Assembly: GCA_023954475.1 (NCBI GenBank)
Contig: JAMLHW010000002.1
Location: 124,001-188,000 of the forward strand
Direction of reading: 5' to 3'
DNA: 64,000 bases
Origin: Anaerolineae bacterium
GTDB taxonomy: Bacteria; Chloroflexota; Anaerolineae; Promineifilales; Promineifilaceae
Of this stretch, positions 58,087-64,000 are shown piece by piece. A program made the position numbers and the translations under genes. Position 1 is the stretch's first letter. Each line of letters opens with the position of its first letter. The notes beneath the pieces were generated by a model that saw only the letters and a list, made by a program, of their open reading frames with translations, was not told the origin of the DNA and did no database searches.

Positions 58087-60430
58087 TGGTCACCTCGCCA
58101 AGTTGGATGCGATCACCTTCTGAACTTTGCCAGCGCGTGCCGGTTTCCGGATCGATGATGCCGGCGTAGAGGGTGTATGTGCCGGGCGACAGCGTGTCGA
58201 AGTCGATGCCATGCTGCTGGATGAGCCAGTCACCGTTGTGCCAGCCTTCCCACGCCGCCCCGAAGCCGTCAAATTGTGCGACAATCTCGCCATCACTATT
58301 TTCAACGTGGACGAACAGTTTGAGCGGCGTCGACTCGCCTTGCTGTTGCCATACAGTCGTTGTCGGCTGGTAAGCGTGAAGCGTGACGCGCTTGCTGTCG
58401 CCATTTGCAAATGTTGCATTGATTGGATTCCATTCGGCCGAATCAAACGTGAGCGGTTCTGCGTTGCGGCGGTACAGGGTGTAGTTGTCGGCTGCAACTA
58501 CTTCTTCGTATAGCGAACGATATTTGTCGTCGAGCCGCCCGTTTACAGCCAGCCAACTCCCTTCCTTGTCCACAATCAGCATACTTTGCGCCCGATCAAA
58601 CCAGTGGTAGCGAATGTCATTGGTACCAAAATTCGTATAGTCATTTAGAGTAAGCTCGCCAACCGGCATACTGCCAAGTACCAAGTCGGTGGCAGTGCCA
58701 TGTGGCGGCACATCGTAGAGAAAGATGCTGTAGCCGAGTTTGTCGATTGTTTCCCGGTCGCGGAACCATGCCAGCAAATCGTGGTTTTCGAATAGCACGC
58801 CCTGTAAATTGGTTGCGCTAATGGCGTATGTGCCCGGAGCCGGATCGGGTGGGTAGAATGGCTGTGCATTCGGATTCATCAGGCGTGGTGGAAAGCTGGG
58901 CAGGCCGGTGTAGTCGATGCCGTAATATTCGGGTCGCCCTTCGCCAAAATAGCTGAGATAGACGTGTCCTGTATCGGTTTGTTCCATCCAGTTAACCAGT
59001 GCGACTAAATCCTGTCCCCAGTCTAAATTGCTGTCGACCAAAGCTTGCCAGCCGTTGTTCGGGCCACCGGCAAATGCGTTGAAGTAGGCGAGGAAATGGG
59101 GCGCGATCCAGAGAGTGACGATGAGCAGCCAGCCGACACAAATGCCTGCGACGGCGGGAACGATTCGGCCGAAACGATTTGCCGCAGTCCACCAGTATGG
59201 CAATTGCCGTGCAATAAAAAGCGCCGTAAACGGCACGACGATCAAAATATGGCGATAGCCGATGTTGATGTCGGTTGTCATGCTGAAGGCAAAATATCCG
59301 AGCGGCGGAATGAGAATGGCAGCGTAGTCGATGGCAGGGGAAGGATCAGTTGTTCGCACCGAGCGGCGCGGTAGCAGCGTTGCCACGGCAGAGAGAATCA
59401 GCAAAATCAGGGTCGGCAACGGTGTTTTGAGCAGAAAGTTGACAGGGAAGTAGTACCACCAGCCGCTGTCAGAATAGGCACCGAGGAGAAAAGCTGGGGT
59501 TGGTTTGGCGACGCGGCCGGCGATGTCGGCGAATTGATCGAGGTAGTGTGCCAACGGCACGGTACGGCCACCCAATAGTTCGGAGTAGGCCGGCAATTCG
59601 GCCGAAAGCGTGCCCACATCAAATCCATACGCTGCCCACAAGGTCAAAATAGCGGCAAGCGGATAGGCGATCAGCAGTTGCCCTATCATCTTGCGGGGAA
59701 AGCGGCCCATTGTCCGCCACTGTGCCAGGACGCCAACGCCGATTAGCAGTGCAAATAATGGCACAAACAACCCCGCCGTAAACTTCGTATTGGCTAACAG
59801 CCCAAAGCCGACGCCGGCCAGAACGGCATCGCGCCACGACGGCACGCGCAGATACCGCCACAACAAATACGTGGCGAGGACGGCGGCGGCGACCAGGCCC
59901 AAATCGGTGGTGACAAGGCGTGCGTGTGCCAATATGTTCGGGTCAAGGGCCACGAGTGTGACGGCGAGCAACGCCATCCAGCGGGCATCGCGGCGCGAGC
60001 GATGGGCAGTGTACGTGAGTTGGAGCGCAAATCGGCCGATAAGTGCGACCATCACCATACCCAGCCACACAGTCGGCAGCCGCGCCAAAAACATGACATG
60101 CTCTACGTCGTTGCCAATTTCCCACAGGAACAGCTCACCGGGACGGTGAAATTCAGTCGTCTGCCAGGACGGGTCATCAATAGGCAACTTGACGGCAGCA
60201 TCGTTTTTGAGTAGTGCAGCGTTGAGCATGTTCAGTCCGGCGGGATGGCCGACACGCATCCAGCGGTTATCGTCGCGCACATACCCCAAACCGCGCACGA
60301 GAAAGCCCTGCTCATCCATGGTTGGCGACTTTTGCACGAGGCTATTTACTGCCAGTCCAAACATGAGCAGCAGCGTTAGCGTTGTCAGCCACAGTGCTAG
60401 ATGTGGATTGCGAGACAAGTGATGGTGCAT
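58079..60430 (-). CDS. GT39-like membrane glycosyltransferase with C-terminal extracytoplasmic domain
   Basis: 783 residues. The first loop has SPTMDEQGFLVRGLGYVRDDNRWMRVGHPAG, with Asp-Glu as in dolichyl-phosphate-mannose-like transferases. About ten helices follow (ARWMALLAVTLVALDPNILAHARLVTTDLGLVAAAVLATYLLW is a typical long segment), and the motif NIGYRHILIVVPF lies near 385. DSNLDWGQDLVALVNWM is characteristic of a family of bacterial PMT-like proteins. The final 300 residues are outside the membrane. The acceptor is unknown. It forms a tail-to-head overlapping pair with the second glycosyltransferase. Confidence 0.87.
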   Translation of the reverse strand: MHHHLSRNPHLALWLTTLTLLLMFGLAVNSLVQKSPTMDEQGFLVRGLGYVRDDNRWMRVGHPAGLNMLNAALLKNDAAVKLPIDDPSWQTTEFHRPGELFLWEIGNDVEHVMFLARLPTVWLGMVMVALIGRFALQLTYTAHRSRRDARWMALLAVTLVALDPNILAHARLVTTDLGLVAAAVLATYLLWRYLRVPSWRDAVLAGVGFGLLANTKFTAGLFVPLFALLIGVGVLAQWRTMGRFPRKMIGQLLIAYPLAAILTLWAAYGFDVGTLSAELPAYSELLGGRTVPLAHYLDQFADIAGRVAKPTPAFLLGAYSDSGWWYYFPVNFLLKTPLPTLILLILSAVATLLPRRSVRTTDPSPAIDYAAILIPPLGYFAFSMTTDINIGYRHILIVVPFTALFIARQLPYWWTAANRFGRIVPAVAGICVGWLLIVTLWIAPHFLAYFNAFAGGPNNGWQALVDSNLDWGQDLVALVNWMEQTDTGHVYLSYFGEGRPEYYGIDYTGLPSFPPRLMNPNAQPFYPPDPAPGTYAISATNLQGVLFENHDLLAWFRDRETIDKLGYSIFLYDVPPHGTATDLVLGSMPVGELTLNDYTNFGTNDIRYHWFDRAQSMLIVDKEGSWLAVNGRLDDKYRSLYEEVVAADNYTLYRRNAEPLTFDSAEWNPINATFANGDSKRVTLHAYQPTTTVWQQQGESTPLKLFVHVENSDGEIVAQFDGFGAAWEGWHNGDWLIQQHGIDFDTLSPGTYTLYAGIIDPETGTRWQSSEGDRIQLGEVTIE

Positions 60431-60593
60431 GGTTGGCCTCAAACGCCGCTATTGTAGCGCGTCGTGCCCATGCTTACCGCCGATCCCGGAAATCGTTTCC
60501 ATTTCGTAGTGGCTGCGTTGTCTTTCCCGCGGTTATTTGTCTGTCGAACTGTCGTGATTCACGGGCGAGCATTGGTTCAGGTTTCGGCCGAAT

Positions 60594-62297
60594 TTACAGT
60601 TTTCGCTGTGCATGGACGGCACGTGTCCAAACGATGGCTGTCAGACCGAATTGCAGGCTGATGGTTAGTACCAGCGCTAAAACGAGGTGCACTCCTGTCT
60701 GCCACAATATCAATCCGGGCAGAAGCGCGGCGAAGGTAATGATGAACGCGAGAAAGGCAGCGAAATCAGTTGGTTCCGGAATAATGCCGTTGATCAATTG
60801 TTCTGGTCGGGCACGTCGCAACAGAGCGTATTCGGCCGAAATCACCAGACACAGCACCGTCGTAGGAATCAATGCCAGCCAGGGCAGCGGTATGAACGGA
60901 ACCAGGACTATTGACAGCACAACCGGCAGTGCAGCAATCAGCATGCCTAAAATCCAGGGCGTGATGGTGGAGACGGCGAGCGTTTTTTCGGCCGAAAGCG
61001 GTAATTGTCGCCACAGCCACCAATTCTGCAAATTGTCGCGCAGCCGGGCCGTCGCCCGACGACTGAAAAGCTGCGCTAACACGATAAACAAGATGCCCGT
61101 TGCCAGCACATTGGGGACAAATATCATGCCGGCTACCAAGAAGAAGATGCCTGCCCATTGCAAACCGGCGTTCCAGGTGAATGCGCGTGCGCTTTGCAGT
61201 GTATCTTTCCACAACAAAGCCCAAACTCTGTGCCCGGCAGGCAAATTGCTGAAGCGCGGCTGCCCGTTTCCTGTCTGGCGAGCGGCGCGCGCCCGCCGAC
61301 CGTAACTAAAATCGCCTACTTGAACAGCAGCACGCTGATTGGAAATGAGCTGTGTTTCCTGCGCACAACGACCCAGGTTGACGTGGTTGGCCGCGAAAAA
61401 TAATCCGCCAACACCGAACATACACAGGACAACCGTGATAGTCATGCCCAGTGACCAGGGCAAGTCGCCAAACGCTGATCGCAGTGGAATGGCGAACGGC
61501 GCCAGGATGAATTGCAGTTGGGGTGAAAGCAATTGCAACCAGATACTAGCGCTGCCAATCACGAAACCAGTGAAGAACAAGAGGCCCAGCAATGGGGCAA
61601 CCCATGCCAAAATCGGCCGATCCCGATCATTCTGCATCCGCAACAGGCCAAAGATCCAGGTTAGCGTCAGCAAACCGAATTGTAGCGGCACCACAATGGT
61701 TACAGCACGCACGCCGGCCACGAGATACGGTCCGAATTCGAAGCTGCCGGATTGTTCCACCAGCATATCTTCAACGGCAAATGCCAAAATAGCCGTTGCC
61801 GCCGCCCACACAACCATGGGCAGCACCCATTCGGCAAACAACCATGGATAAACGACGGCACGCCGGTCGATAGATGACTGACACAAGATGTGTGTATCGT
61901 TTTCGCTAAATACAAGTGGACTGGTTCGGCCGAAGCGGTACAATTTCCACAACAGCCAGACGAGAAAAACGAGTGTACTGACGGCAACGGCCGCCGCACG
62001 TGACTCGTCGTTGGGCAAAGTACTCAGCGGTCTTGCCACCAGATCTGAAAAATAGGCCAGGACGCCAAAACCTATGAAACCAAAAAACACAAAAAGATAA
62101 ATGAGATAAAACCATGAATCCCAGGTTTTCTCGTCCGGATCGTAGCCGACAATGGCGAGAAAAAACGCGAATTGGTCAGCCAGACGGCGACCGCGAATCT
62201 GCCATGCCAGCCCCAACTCGGTACGGGATGGACGCGGGTGCAGCGGCGGTTGCGGCTTTGCCCGGTGTGGGTCAGTCAGCGGTTGCGAGTATGCCAT
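60594..62297 (-). CDS. ABC transporter permease (ABC-2-like)
   Basis: 567 residues with about 12 membrane helices in two halves (SWFYLIYLFVFFGFIGFGVLAYF and, past a hydrophilic middle with RAFTWNAGLQWAGIFFLVAGMIFVPN, SVLATGILFIVLAQLFSRRATARL). A PLxFSENDTHILCQSSIDRRAVVYPWL segment resembles permeases of CcmA-type ABC-2 exporters. It overlaps the ATPase gene's 3' end by 26 nt, so the two work together. The substrate is unknown; such pairs often export antibiotics, lipids or bacteriocins (inference). Confidence 0.8.
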   Translation of the reverse strand: MAYSQPLTDPHRAKPQPPLHPRPSRTELGLAWQIRGRRLADQFAFFLAIVGYDPDEKTWDSWFYLIYLFVFFGFIGFGVLAYFSDLVARPLSTLPNDESRAAAVAVSTLVFLVWLLWKLYRFGRTSPLVFSENDTHILCQSSIDRRAVVYPWLFAEWVLPMVVWAAATAILAFAVEDMLVEQSGSFEFGPYLVAGVRAVTIVVPLQFGLLTLTWIFGLLRMQNDRDRPILAWVAPLLGLLFFTGFVIGSASIWLQLLSPQLQFILAPFAIPLRSAFGDLPWSLGMTITVVLCMFGVGGLFFAANHVNLGRCAQETQLISNQRAAVQVGDFSYGRRARAARQTGNGQPRFSNLPAGHRVWALLWKDTLQSARAFTWNAGLQWAGIFFLVAGMIFVPNVLATGILFIVLAQLFSRRATARLRDNLQNWWLWRQLPLSAEKTLAVSTITPWILGMLIAALPVVLSIVLVPFIPLPWLALIPTTVLCLVISAEYALLRRARPEQLINGIIPEPTDFAAFLAFIITFAALLPGLILWQTGVHLVLALVLTISLQFGLTAIVWTRAVHAQRKL

Positions 62298-62922
62298 CTT
62301 GCATTTGCCAGGTTGTGGCGTCGAGTGCGGCAGCTAAATCGGGTGAGTGGCTGGTGAACAGCACCGCTGCACCATTGGCACGCAGGTCGATCAACTTATC
62401 GAGCAACAAGTCAACGCTATCGGGATCGAGAGCTGAGGAAGGTTCATCGAGCAGAAGTACGCTAATCGGCCGAATCAATGCCGTAATCAGCCCCAACTTG
62501 AGCCGCATCCCGCGCGAAAATTTGTGTGGAAACTGGTAGCGCGACGCCCACAACCCGAATTCATCCAGTAAAAGCCCCGCATCTTCTTCGAAAACATCCT
62601 CATCAATGCCATGTGCCAGCGCGATGAAGCGCAAATGTTCCCATGCGTTGAGTTCGAGGTAAAAATGGGGCACATCGCTGACGAGCGCCAGGCGTCTTTT
62701 GGCTTCGCGTTCGTCGGCGTAGAGGTCATAGCCGTCAATGGCGACATTGCCGGTAGTCGGGCGCAGCAGCCCACCGAGACAGCGCAGCAATGTTGTTTTG
62801 CCGGAGCCGTTTTGGCCGACCAGCATGGTGATCGACCCGGCATTGAGCGTTATGTCGGTACGTTGCAACACTTCATTTCGGCCGAAGCGGTGGCTGAGAT
62901 TGCGTGCTTCCAGAACAGACAT
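62272..62922 (-). CDS. ABC transporter ATP-binding protein
   Basis: 216 residues. Walker A GQNGSGKTT near 36-44, Q-loop in RRLALVSDVPHFY (substituted, no Gln at the usual place), signature FSRGMRLKLGLI in place of LSGGQ, Walker B VLLLDEPSSALDP and H-loop SHSPD. It belongs to the CcmA/ABC-2 type. The degenerate signature sequence is common in this group. Its start overlaps the stop of the upstream small gene by TAATG and its end overlaps the permease, so all three are co-translated. Confidence 0.93.
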   Translation of the reverse strand: MSVLEARNLSHRFGRNEVLQRTDITLNAGSITMLVGQNGSGKTTLLRCLGGLLRPTTGNVAIDGYDLYADEREAKRRLALVSDVPHFYLELNAWEHLRFIALAHGIDEDVFEEDAGLLLDEFGLWASRYQFPHKFSRGMRLKLGLITALIRPISVLLLDEPSSALDPDSVDLLLDKLIDLRANGAAVLFTSHSPDLAAALDATTWQMQDGILATAD

Positions 62923-63287
62923 TAAACAGGCTCCTCCAGTTCGAGCAGCGTTTCATCGAGGAAGTCGGCAATCGAAAGGAGTTGTTCGTCGTTTAGTGAT
63001 TTGGTGATGCGTATGGCGACGACCATAATGGTGCGTTTGGCTGACCGGATAGCAACTTTAACGGCGTTGCGGCTAATGGCACTGACGCCAGCCAGTTCCA
63101 GCGGGTAGAGCAAAAAATGGGTCAAACCAGCGTCAATCGCGTCTCCCATCATATCGATCAAGGGTGGGATTGCTTTGCTTTTATCCTCTTCTGCGCGTAT
63201 CGCACGCACCACTTGGACAGTCTTGTTGTGCAGATCATCGCTGATCTCAAAAGCGAAGTAATTACGTGATGGTCGGGCTGCGCTCAT
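62922..63287 (-). CDS. Conserved small protein of unknown function, first gene of ABC operon
   Basis: 121 residues; I do not recognise the family. It is predicted soluble and mixed alpha/beta: NYFAFEISDDLHNKTVQVVRAIRAEEDKSKAIPPLIDMMGDAIDAGLTHFLLYPLELAGVSAISRNAVKVAIRSAKRTIMVVAIRITKSLNDEQLLSIADFL. The start at 63287 and the overlap TAATG with the ATPase make it part of the exporter operon. It could regulate or gate the transporter (inference). Confidence 0.65.
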   Translation of the reverse strand: MSAARPSRNYFAFEISDDLHNKTVQVVRAIRAEEDKSKAIPPLIDMMGDAIDAGLTHFLLYPLELAGVSAISRNAVKVAIRSAKRTIMVVAIRITKSLNDEQLLSIADFLDETLLELEEPV

Positions 63288-63421
63288 GGCACAGTTGTAA
63301 CCAAAGGCGGGCAGCGCGTCAACAGATCGCCATGACTGGCATGTGACGTAATGCCCGTTAACAGTTAAACTGGAGAGAGAAAGGCAGACGACTGCAAATC
63401 AGGGACAGATAGTGAGACGCT

Positions 63422-64000
63422 ATGAAAACTGAGCACTATGAGACCATTGTGATTGGCAGTGGCGTGATCGGTGCGGCAGCGGCAGCGACTTTGGCGCAGC
63501 GCGGACGGCGCGTGGGTTTACTCGATCAATTTGCACCACCACACATACGCGGTAGCTCACATGGCGATGGCCGCATCATCCGCTATGCTTACCCCGATGC
63601 ACTTTATGTCGATTTGGCACGGCATGCCTATCCCTTGTGGCAGGCATGGAGTGAGAGGGCGGGCGAGCCGCTTTACGAGATAACCGGCGGCTGGGATTGT
63701 GTGCCGGTCGGTAGTTCGGTGATGGCAGATATCGAACGCGCTTTGACGACCTATGCGATTCCATATGAGCGCCTGAATTCGGCCGAATCAAACCGCCGCT
63801 TCCCACAATTTCATGTTGACGATGATCTGGCCGTCATTTACCAGCCGGACGGCGGCGTAGCATTCGCAGATAAAACAGTGCGGGCTTTTCGTAGGTTGGC
63901 ACAGCGTGATGGGGCGACCTTGATCGACAACCTGCGTGTTGTGTCGATTGAGCCGGACGGGGTCGGTGTGCGTGTGGCCAGTGCGACCGGGGATGTGATT
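63422..64000 (+). CDS. FAD-dependent oxidoreductase, SolA/sarcosine-oxidase-like (cut by window edge)
   Basis: 193 codons are visible before the right edge. MKTEHYETIVIGSGVIGAAAAATLAQRGRRVGLLDQ is the Rossmann FAD-binding start (GxGxxG), followed by FAPPHIRGSSHGDGRIIRYAYPD, which matches monomeric sarcosine oxidase and N-methyl-tryptophan oxidase. PDGGVAFADKTVRAFRRLAQRDGATLIDN follows. It oxidises an N-methyl or amino compound to an aldehyde or ketone plus hydrogen peroxide; the substrate is unknown. The C-terminal half, including the flavin-linking cysteine, is beyond the window. Confidence 0.88.
   Translation, partial: MKTEHYETIVIGSGVIGAAAAATLAQRGRRVGLLDQFAPPHIRGSSHGDGRIIRYAYPDALYVDLARHAYPLWQAWSERAGEPLYEITGGWDCVPVGSSVMADIERALTTYAIPYERLNSAESNRRFPQFHVDDDLAVIYQPDGGVAFADKTVRAFRRLAQRDGATLIDNLRVVSIEPDGVGVRVASATGDVI

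Larger units (their letters stand above)
210..63786. repeat. Dispersed highly iterated palindrome TTCGGCCGAA (core TCGGCCGA), about 113 copies
   Basis: Reading the window by eye I found about 113 copies of TCGGCCGA, 53 of them with the full decamer TTCGGCCGAA. About 98 have A or T on both sides of the octamer. Examples start at 954, 4897, 6093, 13521, 17636, 21674, 21691, 26165, 36302, 40983, 40996, 45443, 49219, 56884 and 62878. With about 54 percent GC, chance predicts about one octamer. Copies occur inside genes in all three frames, giving Ser-Ala-Glu, Phe/Ile-Gly-Arg or Arg-Pro, and also between genes. Single-base variants (GCGGCCGA at 6461, ACGGCCGA at 7251 and 34086) are also seen. Known parallels are HIP1 (GCGATCGC) in cyanobacteria and uptake sequences in Pasteurellaceae and Neisseria. 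The function here is unknown. Confidence 0.95.

Noticed and set aside
60382-61305. A 307-codon open frame on the plus strand over the start of a GT39-like gene and the ABC permease end
   Set aside because: It is rich in Arg/Ser/Ala and lies antisense to well-supported genes; no motif or ribosome site supports it.
210-63786. TCGGCCGA as an uptake sequence or a restriction-avoidance signal
   Set aside because: It is over-represented rather than avoided, and no competence or restriction-modification gene is in the window, so no specific function is claimed.
1-64000. tRNA, rRNA or riboswitch genes
   Set aside because: I looked for GGTTCGAATCC-type T-arm sequences and known riboswitch cores and found none that fold convincingly.

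Overview
The window looks like a chromosomal segment of an uncultured or little-studied member of the Chloroflexota (Anaerolineae/Caldilineae/Ardenticatenia-like). This is an inference from gene content: a YwiC-like membrane protein, choice-of-anchor-B and DUF6062-like proteins, lipoproteins with Thr/Pro linkers, a CdaA-YbbR fusion, leaderless or weak-SD starts and mid-50s GC judged by eye. No rRNA, tRNA, CRISPR array or prophage was seen. Coding density is high, and I support 53 genes including two cut by the window edges and one split by an insertion sequence.

Layout. 1-7.5 kb: Hsp70-like ATPase (cut), DNA polymerase III alpha, a two-domain VOC dioxygenase and two SDR oxidoreductases. 7.6-10.8 kb: type III pantothenate kinase, a solute-binding lipoprotein and an RDD membrane protein. 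10.9-17.5 kb: a five-gene minus-strand operon led by an ArsR-type regulator with its own operator. It encodes an octaheme tetrathionate-reductase-family cytochrome, a heptaheme cytochrome fused to a cytochrome-b561-like membrane domain, and two YeeE/YedE sulfur-compound transporters, one carrying a rhodanese-like domain. 17.6-26.5 kb: vWA-FHA protein, HAD phosphatase, LVIVD-repeat secreted protein, Tat-exported coiled-coil protein, Era GTPase, TIM-barrel protein, malate dehydrogenase and gamma-carbonic-anhydrase-like protein. 26.6-31.7 kb: MsrPQ methionine sulfoxide repair, a two-component system, and a thioredoxin-like/Crp pair. 31.6-39.4 kb: PH-domain protein, class III aminotransferase, and a DUF885 / CoA-transferase beta / membrane protein operon, then DUF6062 and Vps62-like proteins. 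39.4-40.1 kb: an IS200-type element inserted in a small membrane-protein gene. 40.3-46.0 kb: methyltransferase, then a YceI lipoprotein / response regulator / kinase group plus a repeat protein that shares an operator. 46.3-55 kb: gamma-glutamyltransferase, aldehyde dehydrogenase, tandem nitrilase, CdaA-YbbR and an acyl-CoA ligase. 55-64 kb: YwiC-like protein, two GT39-like glycosyltransferases, an ABC exporter operon, and a SolA-like oxidoreductase (cut).

The strongest unexplained signal lies across the whole window. The octamer TCGGCCGA, usually as the palindrome TTCGGCCGAA, occurs about 113 times by my hand count, about once per 570 bp, where about one copy is expected by chance. It sits in coding sequence in all three frames (encoding SAE, FGR or RP), in intergenic DNA, in a terminator stem, in a promoter spacer and next to a start codon. 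It behaves like the cyanobacterial HIP1 repeat but has a different sequence.
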